From Lysinibacillus sp. FJAT-14745 (lineage in GTDB: Bacteria > Bacillota > Bacilli > Bacillales_A > Planococcaceae), in assembly GCF_001275675.1 (NCBI RefSeq), contig NZ_LITM01000006.1, positions 263,350-309,938 on the forward strand: a DNA stretch of 46,589 nucleotides. Direction: 5' to 3'. How positions within the stretch are numbered: position 1 is the first letter of the stretch; each line of letters opens with the position of its first letter. Shown in pieces: positions 32,759-45,243 of this stretch. The notes under the pieces are model-generated. The model ran no database searches, was not told the DNA's origin, and was given only the letters and a program-made list of their open reading frames with translations. The translations under genes and the position numbers were made by a program.

Positions 32759-34525
32759 ATGAGTACGAATGTTTCTATCAATGAAAAAGAAGAAATAGCA
32801 ACAGCAGCAAAAGCTGAACAAACCTATCAAGCGAAAGATGGTGCTGACGTATTAGTGCAAGCACTGCATGAACAAGGTGTTGAAATTGTTTTTGGTTACC
32901 CAGGTGGAGCGGTACTACCAATCTATGATGCCATGTATAAAAATCCGATTCGTCATATTTTAACTAGACATGAACAAGGTGCAATCCATGCAGCGGAAGG
33001 CTATGCACGTGTTTCCAATAAACCTGGTGTTGTTATTGCAACAAGCGGTCCGGGGGCAACAAACTTAGTAACTGGTATTGCTGATGCGATGATTGATTCC
33101 ATCCCATTGGTTGTATTCACAGGTCAAGTTTCAACATCCGTGATTGGTACAGATGCTTTCCAAGAAGCGGACATTATGGGAATTACGACACCAATTACGA
33201 AGCACAATTATCAGGTGCAGGATGTTAATGATATCCCGCGTATTGTTAAAGAGGCTTTCCATATTGCAAGCACTGGTCGAAAGGGCCCTGTTGTAGTGGA
33301 TTTCCCGAAAAACGTTTCTCAAATGCTATTTGATGTGGAGAACCCACCACAGGCTCCTGATGAAATATATTTACCAGGTTATCAGCCAACATACAAACCG
33401 AATTATTTACAAATTCAAAAGGCCATTCAGGCGATTTCACTGGCCAAAAATCCAATCATTTTAGCTGGAGCTGGTGTCCTCTTTGCAGATGCTAAAGAAG
33501 AGTTAACAACATTCGCTGAAAAATACAAAATTCCAGTAGCAAATACTTTACTAGGACTTGGTTCAATTCATGGAGAGCATGAATTATTCATCGGTATGGC
33601 AGGAATGCATGGAACTGTAACAGCGAACACAGCTATTACAAAATCAGATTTATTGTTGAATATCGGAGCTCGCTTTGATGACCGTTTAACAGGTAATTTA
33701 GCAACATTTGCTCCAAATGCAACAATCGTACACATCGATATTGATCCAGCGGAAATTGGAAAAAACGTTCCGACAGATATTCCAATCGTTGCAGATGCCA
33801 AAGAAGCATTAAAAGCATTCTTGAAAAAAGACTTCGATGGTCCAGATACAACAGACTGGCTAGCATTCTTAAATAATCATGCTAAGGAATACCCATTATG
33901 GTACAGCAAGGAGCCAGAGGACAAAGAAATTTTACCGCAGGAAGCATTAGAGCTTGTGCATAAAATTACTGAAGGTGACGCAATTGTCACGACAGATGTT
34001 GGTCAGCATCAAATGTGGGCTGCGCAATATTATCGATTAAACAATGATCATGGATGGGTAACGTCTGGTGGACTTGGTACGATGGGCTTCGGCTTTCCGG
34101 CTGCAATTGGCGCCCAGTTTGCGAAGCCAGACAAAAAAGTTGTTTCCATTGTAGGGGATGCAGGATTCCAAATGACTGCCCAAGAGCTCTCTATTCTACA
34201 AGAATTCAACTTACCGGTAAAAGTGGTGATTTTAAATAACAGCTGTCTAGGAATGGTACGCCAATGGCAAGAAACATTCTATGAGGAACGTTATTCATCT
34301 TCATTAATGCCGGTTCAACCAGATTTTGTTAAATTAGCGGATGCATATGATCTGAAGGGCTACCGAATTAACACAATCGATGAAGCGGAAAGTATTTTCC
34401 GAGAGGCACTACTTTCTGATGAGCCAGTGTTAATTGATTGTCGTGTTAAACAGCTTCAAAGTGTTTACCCAATGGTAGCACCAGGCAAAGGCTTACATGA
34501 AATGATTGGGGTGAAAAAGGATTGA
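32759..34525 (+). CDS. ilvB: Acetolactate synthase large subunit
   Basis: A 588-residue ThDP enzyme that condenses two pyruvates, or pyruvate with 2-oxobutyrate. The catalytic glutamate is Glu72 in [15 protein letters not shown]. The FAD/central domain follows, then the ThDP motif [11 protein letters not shown] ending in LNN near residue 490. The start is ATG 32759 with AAAAGGAGG at 8 nt; the longer in-frame extension falls inside the T-box terminator region and is not translated. It overlaps ilvN by 4 nt (TTGA), consistent with assembly of the two subunits. It is controlled by the isoleucine T-box. Confidence 0.97.
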   Translation: MSTNVSINEKEEIATAAKAEQTYQAKDGADVLVQALHEQGVEIVFGYPGGAVLPIYDAMYKNPIRHILTRHEQGAIHAAEGYARVSNKPGVVIATSGPGATNLVTGIADAMIDSIPLVVFTGQVSTSVIGTDAFQEADIMGITTPITKHNYQVQDVNDIPRIVKEAFHIASTGRKGPVVVDFPKNVSQMLFDVENPPQAPDEIYLPGYQPTYKPNYLQIQKAIQAISLAKNPIILAGAGVLFADAKEELTTFAEKYKIPVANTLLGLGSIHGEHELFIGMAGMHGTVTANTAITKSDLLLNIGARFDDRLTGNLATFAPNATIVHIDIDPAEIGKNVPTDIPIVADAKEALKAFLKKDFDGPDTTDWLAFLNNHAKEYPLWYSKEPEDKEILPQEALELVHKITEGDAIVTTDVGQHQMWAAQYYRLNNDHGWVTSGGLGTMGFGFPAAIGAQFAKPDKKVVSIVGDAGFQMTAQELSILQEFNLPVKVVILNNSCLGMVRQWQETFYEERYSSSLMPVQPDFVKLADAYDLKGYRINTIDEAESIFREALLSDEPVLIDCRVKQLQSVYPMVAPGKGLHEMIGVKKD

Positions 34526-35037
34526 AACGAGTAATTACAGTAACAGTGATTAACCAAAGCGGTGTGTTAAACCGTATAACAGGCTTACTTATGAAGCGTC
34601 AATTTAATATTGAATCAATCACAGTTGGTCATACTGAACAGCCAAACTTTTCGAAAATGACTTTTGTTGTAAACGTAGAGGATGAGCGTAAAATTGAACA
34701 GCTAGTGAAGCAATTATCAAAGCAAATTGATGTGTTAAAGGTCAATGACATTACAGATAAATCAATCGTGCTACGTGAGTTAGCACTTGTAAAGGTAATT
34801 TCACCACCAAATTTACGACTGGAAATGAATTCAATTGTTGAACCATTCCGTCCACAAATTATTGATACAGCGAAAAACGTTGTCACATATCAAGTAGTAG
34901 GAGATCCAGAAAAGATTGATGCCTTTATTGAACTAATTCGACCTTATGGTATTAAAGAATTAACGCGTACAGGGGCTACAGCATCTGTTCGTGAAACACA
35001 AAAAATCTCAAATACGCAGCTCTCTATTTTAAAATAG
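34522..35037 (+). CDS. ilvN: Acetolactate synthase small (regulatory) subunit
   Basis: A 171-residue subunit that activates IlvB and confers feedback inhibition by valine. The N-terminal ACT domain (about 1-75) begins [20 protein letters not shown] and continues [11 protein letters not shown]. The C-terminal half (about 80-160) has [12 protein letters not shown] and [12 protein letters not shown], typical of IlvH/IlvN. The start is TTG 34522, overlapping the ilvB stop by 4 nt. Length fits the larger-subunit class. A 99-nt gap with no terminator precedes ilvC. Confidence 0.96.
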   Translation: MKRVITVTVINQSGVLNRITGLLMKRQFNIESITVGHTEQPNFSKMTFVVNVEDERKIEQLVKQLSKQIDVLKVNDITDKSIVLRELALVKVISPPNLRLEMNSIVEPFRPQIIDTAKNVVTYQVVGDPEKIDAFIELIRPYGIKELTRTGATASVRETQKISNTQLSILK

Positions 35038-35103
35038 TTTGCATATAAAATTGAAAGCTTTGGATATATGACCCTTAGTCGGTTTATTTGCATCCGAAGT
35101 TAA

Positions 35104-37696
<2,593 letters not shown>

Positions 37697-37714
37697 TCAA
37701 ACATCTAGCTTTTT

Positions 37715-37866
37715 GTGAATGTCGCGCAGTTTTTAATGGTAGTGAATTGAGTCAGCATCATTCACATCCCAAACGCAATTAGGCCATTACGTGTAGTCGT
37801 AATATTAATGATCTCACCTATTCATATAGGTGAGCGTCTAACTAAAATAGCGTAGTTCAACGCTAT
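37715..37866 (+). other. Hairpins in the leuA-leuB gap
   Basis: Three inverted repeats lie in the 191-nt gap: GTGAATG / CATTCAC (37715-37765), CTCACCTAT-TCAT-ATAGGTGAG (37813-37834, perfect 9 bp) and ATAGCG / CGCTAT (37847-37866). None has a following T run, so processing or RNA stabilisation is more likely than termination. Confidence 0.5.
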
Positions 37867-37887
37867 ACAAAGAAAGGTGTTTTGACG

Positions 37888-38988
37888 ATGGAGAAAAAAA
37901 TTACAGTACTTCCTGGTGACGGAATAGGGCCAGAGGTTGTTGCTTCTGCTGTACGTGTATTACAGGTGATTGGTAAGCGATTCAACCATACATTCCATTT
38001 AGGTTATGCAACAATCGGAGGCGCTGCCATCGACCAACACAATAATCCACTACCAGATGAAACAATTGAGATGTGTGAAAATAGTGACGCAGTTTTACTA
38101 GGAGCCGTTGGTGGTCCGAAATGGGATAATAATCCACCTGAATTACGTCCAGAAAAAGGATTATTACGCATTCGCAAACACTTTGACTTATTCGCAAACC
38201 TACGTCCAGTAAAGGCGTTCCCGAGTTTACTAGATGCTTCACCATTAAAGCGTGAAGTAGCCGAAAACGTCGATTTAATGATTGTACGTGAATTAACAGG
38301 CGGCGTATACTTCGGGGAACCACGTATGCGTACTGAGAATGGCGCGATTGATACAACGGTTTACTCAACTGCAGAAGTTGAGCGTATCGTTGAAAATGCC
38401 TTTGAATTAGCACGTTTACGTGGAGGCAAATTATGTTCTGTTGATAAAGCCAATGTACTTGAAACAAGTCGTTTATGGCGTGAAGTTGTAGAAGCGAAGA
38501 AAAAAGAGTATCCAGATGTGTATGTAGAGCACAATTTAGTAGACTCAGTTGCTATGAAATTAATTACTAACCCTAGTCATTATGATGTGGTAGTTACTGA
38601 AAATATGTTTGGAGATATTTTAAGTGATGAAGCATCTGTTATTACAGGCTCTTTAGGCGTACTTCCATCTGCATCTATTCGCGGAGATAATTTCGGTCTA
38701 TATGAACCAGTACATGGCTCAGCACCAGAAATTGCAGGCCAAGGTGTAGCAAATCCAGCCGCAACAATTCTTTCAGTTGCCATGATGCTACAATATTCAT
38801 TTGGCTTAAAAGAAGAGGCTGCTGAAATCGAACGTGCTGTAAGTGCAGTATTTGATGATGGCTATTTCACAGCAGATCTTGCACGTGATGGCAGTCGTAT
38901 ACTATCGACGAATGAATGGACTGATAAAGTCATTAACGAGATTGATACAAGCTTTGTTTCAGAAAGCATTATGACAACATACATTTAA
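37888..38988 (+). CDS. leuB: 3-isopropylmalate dehydrogenase
   Basis: A 366-residue NAD-dependent oxidative decarboxylase that makes 2-oxoisocaproate precursor from 3-isopropylmalate. LPGDGIGPEV near the N terminus, LLGAVGGPKWD, REKTGGVYFGE-type residues (here RELTGGVYFGEPR) and GDILSDEASVITGSLG (metal-binding Asp) are all present. YEPVHGSAPEIAGQGVANP binds NAD. The start is taken as ATG 37888 because AAAGGTG lies 8 nt upstream; the TTG two codons before is too close to it. A short 16-nt gap leads to leuC. Confidence 0.96.
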   Translation: MEKKITVLPGDGIGPEVVASAVRVLQVIGKRFNHTFHLGYATIGGAAIDQHNNPLPDETIEMCENSDAVLLGAVGGPKWDNNPPELRPEKGLLRIRKHFDLFANLRPVKAFPSLLDASPLKREVAENVDLMIVRELTGGVYFGEPRMRTENGAIDTTVYSTAEVERIVENAFELARLRGGKLCSVDKANVLETSRLWREVVEAKKKEYPDVYVEHNLVDSVAMKLITNPSHYDVVVTENMFGDILSDEASVITGSLGVLPSASIRGDNFGLYEPVHGSAPEIAGQGVANPAATILSVAMMLQYSFGLKEEAAEIERAVSAVFDDGYFTADLARDGSRILSTNEWTDKVINEIDTSFVSESIMTTYI

Positions 38989-39004
38989 GAAATAGGTGAA
39001 GATA

Positions 39005-40414
39005 ATGGGCAAAAATATAATTGAAAAGATTTGGGATAAACATTTAGTTTATCAGGAAGAGGGCAAACCGGACCTGTTATATATTGATCTCCATTTAATT
39101 CATGAAGTAACTTCTCCGCAAGCCTTTGAAGGTCTAAGAATGAATGGACGTCAAGTGCGTCGTCCAGATTTAAGCTTTGCGACAATGGATCATAACGTCC
39201 CTACAAAAAATTTACCAACGATCCATGATCCGATTGCACGCAACCAAATTGAAACGTTAGCTAAAAATGCTGAAGAATTTGGCGTTGAGCTTGCAGGAAT
39301 GGGGCATCCAGACCAAGGGATTGTGCACGTAATTGGACCTGAACTAGGTTTAACGCAGCCTGGTAAAACGATTGTCTGTGGTGACTCCCATACGTCTACC
39401 CATGGTGCGTTCGGAGCGATTGCCTTCGGTATTGGTACATCTGAGGTAGAACATGTATTGTCTACACAAACTCTGTGGCAAAATAAGCCGAAAACAATGG
39501 AAATTCGTGTAGAAGGTGAGCTTCCTGTGGGTGTAGCTGCAAAAGATATTATTTTAGCGATTATTTCGAAATTCGGTATTAGCGTTGGCACAGGACATAT
39601 TGTGGAATTCACTGGAGAGGCTATCCACAAGCTTTCAATGGAAGAACGGATGACAATTTGTAACATGTCAATAGAAGCGGGTGCAAAGGCAGGGCTAATT
39701 TCTCCTGACCAGACGACCGTTGACTATATACGTGGACGAAAACATGCACCACAAGGAGAAAAGTTAGAGGAAGCAGCAGATTATTGGTTAAGCTTAGCAT
39801 CTGATGAAGATGCAACATACGATACAGTTCGAATTATTCGAGCAGAAGAAATCGAGCCAATCATCACTTGGGGAACGAATCCGTCAATGGGTTCAGGTGT
39901 TTCAAGTAATGTTCCAACGCAGGCAGATTATGAGGATGAGTCAGATAAAGCTGCTCTTCGTAAAGCACTTGCCTACATGGACTTAGAAGAAGGTCAACCA
40001 TTAACTTCCATCGATATCCAACACGTATTTATCGGTTCCTGCACAAACTCACGCATCAGTGATTTACGTGCAGCTGCAGAAGTAATAAAAGGTCGTAAGG
40101 TACATGAAAATGTAACAGCGATCGTTGTACCAGGCTCATATTCGACGAAACAACTAGCAGAAGCAGAAGGATTAGATAAAATCTTTACAGATGCTGGCTT
40201 TGAATGGCGTGAGACGGGTTGCTCAATGTGTCTGGCAATGAATGATGATGTAGTACCAGCAGGTGAACGCTGTGCATCAACATCAAACCGTAACTTTGAA
40301 GGACGCCAAGGAGCTGGTTCTCGTACACACCTAGTTTCACCGCCAATGGCAGCAGCGGCAGCAATTGCTGGTCACTTTGTGGATGTTCGTGAATTCGTAA
40401 AGGAAACTGTGTAA
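39005..40414 (+). CDS. leuC: 3-isopropylmalate dehydratase large subunit
   Basis: A 469-residue aconitase-family subunit carrying the [4Fe-4S] cluster. Cluster cysteines are Cys346 in GSCTNSR and Cys406/Cys409 in [22 protein letters not shown] (here [13 protein letters not shown]) and [10 protein letters not shown] are conserved. The start is ATG 39005 with AGGTGA 6-7 nt upstream; an in-frame GTG at 38996 is inside that ribosome site. It must pair with LeuD, yet a 249-bp repeat element lies between the two genes. Confidence 0.96.
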   Translation: MGKNIIEKIWDKHLVYQEEGKPDLLYIDLHLIHEVTSPQAFEGLRMNGRQVRRPDLSFATMDHNVPTKNLPTIHDPIARNQIETLAKNAEEFGVELAGMGHPDQGIVHVIGPELGLTQPGKTIVCGDSHTSTHGAFGAIAFGIGTSEVEHVLSTQTLWQNKPKTMEIRVEGELPVGVAAKDIILAIISKFGISVGTGHIVEFTGEAIHKLSMEERMTICNMSIEAGAKAGLISPDQTTVDYIRGRKHAPQGEKLEEAADYWLSLASDEDATYDTVRIIRAEEIEPIITWGTNPSMGSGVSSNVPTQADYEDESDKAALRKALAYMDLEEGQPLTSIDIQHVFIGSCTNSRISDLRAAAEVIKGRKVHENVTAIVVPGSYSTKQLAEAEGLDKIFTDAGFEWRETGCSMCLAMNDDVVPAGERCASTSNRNFEGRQGAGSRTHLVSPPMAAAAAIAGHFVDVREFVKETV

Positions 40415-40418
40415 TTTT

Positions 40419-40667
40419 TATCTTCATTCAGAAAATTAAGACTGAATGAATATAAAGCCTCTGGCAGATGTCACGGATTTTGAAAGGAGCCAAAATAAGG
40501 ATGTTAGCCTAAAAACTTCGCATCCTGCGAAAACAGCTAACTGACCTGCAAAGGTAAAAACGCCACGTCCTGTGGCATTACCGAAATGACCAACATCGTG
40601 TTGGCCCTCGTGCAGGCCTAAGCACAATTCAAAATCCAGGACGCAATTACGCCAAGGCGTAATTGAT
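40419..40667 (+). repeat. Dispersed multi-hairpin element, copy C, between leuC and leuD
   Basis: Starts 5 nt after the leuC stop. Modules in order: TATCTTCATTCAG / CTGAATGAA inverted repeat; AAGCCTCTGGCAGATGT; the CACGGATTTTGAAA arm; a nested stem GTTAGC...TTCGCA-TCC-TGCGAA...GCTAAC (40503-40541); a nested stem GGTAA-AAAC-GCCAC-GTCCT-GTGGC-A-TTACC (40553-40582); CCAACA-TCG-TGTTGG (40590-40604); the CAATTCAAAATCC arm; and hairpin 3, CAATTACGCC-AA-GGCGTAATTG (40643-40664). No coding frame is evident. Confidence 0.85.
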
Positions 40668-40690
40668 TTACACGGAAGGGATGATTGCAA

Positions 40691-41281
40691 ATGGAACCAA
40701 TTAATATTGTAAAAAGTGTGATAACACCACTTGATCGTAAAAATGTCGATACAGACCAAATTATTTCAAAAGAGTTTTTAAAGCGTATTGAGCGTACAGG
40801 TTTTGGTCAGTTTTTATTTTACCATTGGCGCTTCGATGCAGAGGGCAATGAAGTAAAGGATTTTGTGTTAAACAAACCTGAATTTAAAGACTCCAAAATT
40901 TTAGTAGCACAAGATAATTTCGGCTGCGGTTCTTCACGTGAACATGCACCGTGGGCAATCTTAGATTACGGTTTCAATGTAGTGATTGCACCGTCATTCG
41001 CAGATATTTTCCATAATAACTGCTTCAAAAACGGGATTTTACCAATCAAACTAACTGAAGCAGAGTGTGATGAAGTTCTAGCTAAAGGCTTAGAAAAACC
41101 TTACACGATGGAAGTCAATCTCGAAGCACAAACAGTAACGGGTGAAGATGGTGCAGTTTATAATTTTACTATCGATCCTTACTATAAAGAAACATTGCTG
41201 AATGGCTGGGATGAAATCGCCCTAACCTTTAAATATGAGGAACAAATCGCTGCTTATGAAGCAAAGCGTATTGCATTTTAA
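40691..41281 (+). CDS. leuD: 3-isopropylmalate dehydratase small subunit
   Basis: A 196-residue swivel-domain subunit that partners LeuC in converting 2- to 3-isopropylmalate. NVDTDQIISKEFLKRIERTG, DNFGCGSSREHAPWAI and FADIFHNNCFKNGILPI are family signatures. The start is ATG 40691 with GGAAGGG about 10 nt upstream; the TTG two codons earlier is less likely. Unusually it lies 276 nt from leuC because of the inserted element. A strong terminator follows at 41304. Confidence 0.96.
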   Translation: MEPINIVKSVITPLDRKNVDTDQIISKEFLKRIERTGFGQFLFYHWRFDAEGNEVKDFVLNKPEFKDSKILVAQDNFGCGSSREHAPWAILDYGFNVVIAPSFADIFHNNCFKNGILPIKLTEAECDEVLAKGLEKPYTMEVNLEAQTVTGEDGAVYNFTIDPYYKETLLNGWDEIALTFKYEEQIAAYEAKRIAF

Positions 41282-41303
41282 TAGATGAAGAGATTTCATT
41301 TTG

Positions 41304-41336
41304 ACTGAAGACATACTTGGTGTCTTCAGTTTTTTT
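41304..41336 (+). terminator. Terminator of the ilv-leu cluster
   Basis: ACTGAAGACA and TGTCTTCAGT form a perfect 10-bp stem with a 7-nt loop, followed by six T residues. Confidence 0.92.
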
Positions 41337-41374
41337 GTGCAGAGAAAAGGAATTGCTTTGAATGAAGGGGGAAA

Positions 41375-41479
41375 TGTTAGGTAGCGAGAAGAAGTGATCG
41401 GGTAAGGTCCGAAACTGCTCGGGTAGCAGAAAAAACCGCTCGGGTTGGAATATAAACTGCTCAGGTAGTGAAGAAAAAC
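41375..41479. repeat. Degenerate tandem array, five units, about 21 bp
   Basis: Units start at 41375, 41395, 41416, 41437 and 41458 (lengths 20, 21, 21, 21 and 22). The shared core is TGCTCGGGTAG, and the tail is A-rich and ends AAAC. The remainder of 41337-41827 contains a CATGACAT/ATGTCATG hairpin near 41660-41688 and the palindromic element at 41694, with no gene recognised. Confidence 0.75.
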
Positions 41480-41693
41480 TCCATAATTGGTAAATGACTA
41501 GTCCTTACCACTTTTCATAATAAAAATTCAGCTTTAGTTATTTTAATGTTTATTTTTGTGAAAAAAAAGCATACCTAATTGATGTAATATTTTGATAATA
41601 TATAAATAGAGATATAGTTAATAAATGGAATGTTAACCAGCTTGTTGCTGAAAATAAAGCATGACATTTGTTAAAAGCTATGTCATGTATTTA

Positions 41694-41753
41694 GTTGATT
41701 TTTGTTCCGACTAAAAGCCCCTAGGAAAGTGCCCGGTCGAAATGGAAATCAAC
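41694..41753. repeat. Dispersed 60-bp imperfect palindrome, copy 2
   Basis: Begins GTTGATTTTTGTTCCGAC and ends GTCGAAATGGAAATCAAC, imperfect reverse complements. The core (CCCCTAGGAAAGTGCCC) matches that of the copy at 17317-17375. Both copies are followed by a similar tail with ATGG about 9-12 bp later. Confidence 0.7.
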
Positions 41754-41827
41754 CCCACGCAATGGTGATGAGCTAGTTATTTATCCAAAAAAGCTTTTAT
41801 GAAAAGAGAAAATAAGGAGGAAATATT

Positions 41828-41998
41828 ATGATTAGCTATTCGCTTCGTTGCATCTTTTGTAAGAAAGTATTTAAAGTTGTCGAAGGGACAAGGAAATATA
41901 AACTATATAAACAAAATATGAACGGAAAATTTTCCTGTGAAGATTGTGATAGAAAAATTGAATTAGAGGCAAGGAAGGGTTTATTGGGAAAACTTTAA
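41828..41998 (+). CDS. YlaI-like (DUF2197) small zinc-binding protein
   Basis: A 56-residue protein starting at ATG 41828 with AAGGAGG at good spacing. Two CxxC pairs (CIFC at 8-11 and CEDC at 37-40) suggest zinc binding. The spacing and the C-terminal DRKIELEARK helix resemble B. subtilis YlaI and other DUF2197 proteins. Function is unknown. It is a single gene between the repeat region and ribokinase, with 136 nt to rbsK. Confidence 0.75.
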   Translation: MISYSLRCIFCKKVFKVVEGTRKYKLYKQNMNGKFSCEDCDRKIELEARKGLLGKL

Positions 41999-42134
41999 AT
42001 AGGGTGACGAAAAACGGCATAGTAGAACATCTAATAAGAAGATTAGTACCCCCTAATTTTTAAATGTAAATGGCCTGTCTTTCTACTGTTTTCTCAGTTA
42101 AAATGGACAAATAAGATGGAAGGTAGGTAAAAAG

Positions 42135-43016
42135 ATGATTACAGTTATAGGTAGCATAAATATGGATTTAGTTGTACAAATGGGGGTTTTTCCAAAGCAG
42201 GGAGAAACTATTCTTGGTAAAGAATTTCAAACAATTCCAGGAGGAAAAGGGGCTAATCAGGCAATTGCTGCGGCACGTCTTGGAAGTGAAGTCACAATGA
42301 TAGGCTGTATTGGTGACGATAGTTTTGGTGAAACATTGCGTACGGTTTTACAGCAAGAGCATGTTCAAACTGAAACTATTACTAGCGTATCGGCACCTAC
42401 TGGGATTGCTAATATTTTAATCTACAATAACGACAACCGTATCATTGTAGTACCTGGGGCAAATTATGAGTTATTGCCCGCACATATAGAGGCAGCGAAA
42501 GAAATCATTCAGAAAAGTCAGATGGTCATTATGCAGCTAGAAATCCCAATGGAAACGACCGCTTATGCAATAAAACTATGTAAAGAAGCGAATGTACCTG
42601 TTTTATTAAATCCAGCACCAGCGGCTAATTTTGATGTGCAATGGATGGACGATCTTGCTTATATCACACCAAATGAAACGGAGTGTGCTGAGATTTTTGG
42701 AGATGATTTTGAGCAAGTATTAGAAAGATATCCTAATAAAATGATTATTACGCTAGGTAGTGCTGGTGCACGCTATTTTGATGGTGAATATCCTATTCAT
42801 GTTCCGGGCTATTTGACGAAGGCGGTAGATACAACAGGTGCAGGCGATACGTTTAACGGTGCACTCGCTTATGCTTTAGTAGAAGGGCAATCATTGGATC
42901 AGGCAGTGTATTTTGCAAATATTGCAGCTTCATTATCAGTGGAGAAATTCGGTGCACAAGGTGGAATGCCAACACTTGGAGCGGTTTACGCACGTATGGC
43001 TGGTGTTGAAGAATAA
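42135..43016 (+). CDS. rbsK: Ribokinase
   Basis: A 293-residue PfkB-family sugar kinase that phosphorylates ribose at O5. GSINMDLVVQMGVFPKQGET and PGGKGANQAIAAARLG form the N-terminal substrate region. DTTGAGDTFNGALA holds the catalytic Asp and the anion hole near the C terminus. NPAPA and TPNETE are also typical of RbsK. ATG 42135 follows GGAAGGTAGG. No rbs transport genes or regulator are next to it, so it stands alone here. A weak AAGTAC-ATT-GTACTT hairpin followed by T residues occurs at 43146-43164 and may end transcription. Confidence 0.92.
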   Translation: MITVIGSINMDLVVQMGVFPKQGETILGKEFQTIPGGKGANQAIAAARLGSEVTMIGCIGDDSFGETLRTVLQQEHVQTETITSVSAPTGIANILIYNNDNRIIVVPGANYELLPAHIEAAKEIIQKSQMVIMQLEIPMETTAYAIKLCKEANVPVLLNPAPAANFDVQWMDDLAYITPNETECAEIFGDDFEQVLERYPNKMIITLGSAGARYFDGEYPIHVPGYLTKAVDTTGAGDTFNGALAYALVEGQSLDQAVYFANIAASLSVEKFGAQGGMPTLGAVYARMAGVEE

Positions 43017-43249
43017 AGAGGAGACTAATTCTCTTGCAAATTTATAATAGTAAATATTAATTCTTTTAGTCTGAATGAATAATAATATCTGAGATAGAAG
43101 GTATTATAGCGTAAGATATATTACCTATTTGTGACGACTGATTTTAAGTACATTGTACTTTTTTGCTGTTATTTCTTAGTACTATGTATTAATAAAGGAA
43201 TAATTTCATTTATAATAACTTTAGATACATAGGAAAAGAGGTTATGACG

Positions 43250-45100
43250 ATGACAAATATTGATAATGTACCGATCGAATATACAGCCTCAGCGAATAAT
43301 ATTTTGCCACAGCTTGTTGATCATTTGCGCCAATTACATGGCATTATTATACAAAATACATATGTAAAAGATACAGCTAAACACTTAAATCGTATCATTC
43401 AAGATGCGAACAATGAAACGATGATTCTTATTGTTGGGAAAGAGCGTGTTGGAAAAACAACACTTGTAAATGGATTGCTAGGACGTCAGGTTTTGCCTGT
43501 TAATGATCAGCATCCTACAGGGGTAAATACATTTTTACGATACGGTGAACATGAAGAAATAAAGGCATATTTTTTAGATGGTGTTGTAGCAATTTTCGAT
43601 ATGAGCAAGTTAGAATTATTGACAACAGGCGATACTTTTGCATCTCAAATATTACGAGAACATTTAGATTACCTAGAAGTATATTTGAAAAATGATTTAT
43701 TAAAATCAGTGACAATTATTGATTCTGTTTCATTGGAAGCTGGGGGAGGAGAAATGGCCTACTTCCCAGAAGCAATGATGAATCGTGTTGACGAAATCTT
43801 TTGGGTATTACGCTCAGGTTCGATGGCTATTTATCCTGAAATATTATTGATGGAAACGTTAAAAAACAAAGGTGTTGAGCCTCTTTGTGTCGTCAATGCC
43901 ATAGATTCAAATGAAAATACGAAGGCGTTTATCCGTGCTGAGAAAGAACGATTGGGACATTTAATCAGTGATTTTGTTGCTATCTCTGCAAGAGAAGCGA
44001 TTGAAGCTAAACAGACTAATAGTGATGAGCTTTGGCAAAAAAGTCAGTACAAGCAATTAATTTCAGAAATTCACCGAGTTGCAGAAAATAGTGATAAGAA
44101 AACCTATGGTATATTAATTCGCTTCTTGCAATGGCTTGAACGATTCCACTTCGAATTAGCTGTTATTCCACAAAGAGATCCATTCCAATCTGCAGTTGAG
44201 AACATTGAAAAGTATGCAGGCGATACACAATACGAATTTTCACGTTATCAACGTGATTTAGCGATTGTGACTGAATATGAGCATGAATACGAACAGGTTG
44301 CTAGTGTATTTAAAAATGTTCAAACATTATATCAACTTTTACAAATCATTTCACAAAACGAATATTTTCAGGATGAAATTGTGGAAAGCTTTTCAGAAAA
44401 GGCTGTTTTTTATCAACAAATGTTACGAGAATATCGTAATATGCATAGTGAATATATGCGTGAATATGATCGATTGGATGCTCAGCATAAAAAAATTCAC
44501 GGAAAAGGCCTTATGAAAGCTATTTTTGGCCAGCATACACAAAATGGGTTTTTTAAAGAACGTGTCAACAAATTAAATAAGCAGCAAGTTGTTTGTATTG
44601 CACAATTTAATAAAGTGCAAGAAGCGGAGGCAATAATGCTTCAGTCCATTCATTCGATACAAAGTTATCTGATGGAGTTAACGAAAATACGTTTGGTACG
44701 TATTGAGCAAAAAGTCCAAGAGCTAAATCAACAACGTTCAAAAGAAAAGAGCCAATTAAAGTTATACTCAAATAAATTAAATGAATTTTCTTGTTTAATT
44801 GAGGCGCAGGGCTATATTAAAGATAACATTCAACCATTTTTAATGGACGAACAAATGCCGCTAAAAGAAAAAGATATTGAAATGCTGAAAGAAACGATTA
44901 CTAGTATCATAAGCATTGACCTGACGAAAAATGGTCTACTTGCACGTAGTCAGATGAACAATAAAATGGAGAGCACTGCGATTCCTTTCGATGTTCAGAA
45001 AAAATATCCATTACATACGTTAGCTTTAACAGAAGTAGATGTAAAATCAAACGATATACCAGAAATTCCGAAAAAATTAGATATTCAATATGAAGAATAA
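43250..45100 (+). CDS. Large atypical GTPase with coiled-coil region (dynamin-like)
   Basis: A 616-residue protein. The P loop VGKERVGKTT lies at about residues 62-71, followed by a switch-I-like threonine in HPTGVNT. The G3 position reads IIDSVS, lacking the usual DxxG glycine. The G4 position reads NAID rather than NKxD, and SAREA may be G5. Residues about 310-520 are rich in Glu, Gln, Arg and Lys with heptad-like Leu spacing, suggesting long coiled coils. This combination resembles bacterial dynamin-like or LeoA-type GTPases, but the family is not certain. ATG 43250 is preferred over 43244 because AGAGG lies 8 nt upstream of it. It is a single gene closed by the hairpin at 45113-45153. Confidence 0.75.
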   Translation: MTNIDNVPIEYTASANNILPQLVDHLRQLHGIIIQNTYVKDTAKHLNRIIQDANNETMILIVGKERVGKTTLVNGLLGRQVLPVNDQHPTGVNTFLRYGEHEEIKAYFLDGVVAIFDMSKLELLTTGDTFASQILREHLDYLEVYLKNDLLKSVTIIDSVSLEAGGGEMAYFPEAMMNRVDEIFWVLRSGSMAIYPEILLMETLKNKGVEPLCVVNAIDSNENTKAFIRAEKERLGHLISDFVAISAREAIEAKQTNSDELWQKSQYKQLISEIHRVAENSDKKTYGILIRFLQWLERFHFELAVIPQRDPFQSAVENIEKYAGDTQYEFSRYQRDLAIVTEYEHEYEQVASVFKNVQTLYQLLQIISQNEYFQDEIVESFSEKAVFYQQMLREYRNMHSEYMREYDRLDAQHKKIHGKGLMKAIFGQHTQNGFFKERVNKLNKQQVVCIAQFNKVQEAEAIMLQSIHSIQSYLMELTKIRLVRIEQKVQELNQQRSKEKSQLKLYSNKLNEFSCLIEAQGYIKDNIQPFLMDEQMPLKEKDIEMLKETITSIISIDLTKNGLLARSQMNNKMESTAIPFDVQKKYPLHTLALTEVDVKSNDIPEIPKKLDIQYEE

Positions 45101-45112
45101 ACGTTAAAAGAA

Positions 45113-45153
45113 AATGTTCTAAAATTAATTTGTAATTTTAGGACATTTTTTTA
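45113..45153 (+). terminator. Terminator after the GTPase gene
   Basis: AATGTTCTAAAATTA pairs with TAATTTTAGGACATT over about 15 bp (one G-U) around a 5-nt loop, then seven T residues. Confidence 0.88.
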
Positions 45154-45243
45154 TGTATATTCTAGTTTTCATTAATTGGAATTAATTGAATAAAATTGAA
45201 ACTAAATAAGGCAATTTTCGTATAGATAGTAGGAGGGATTAAA

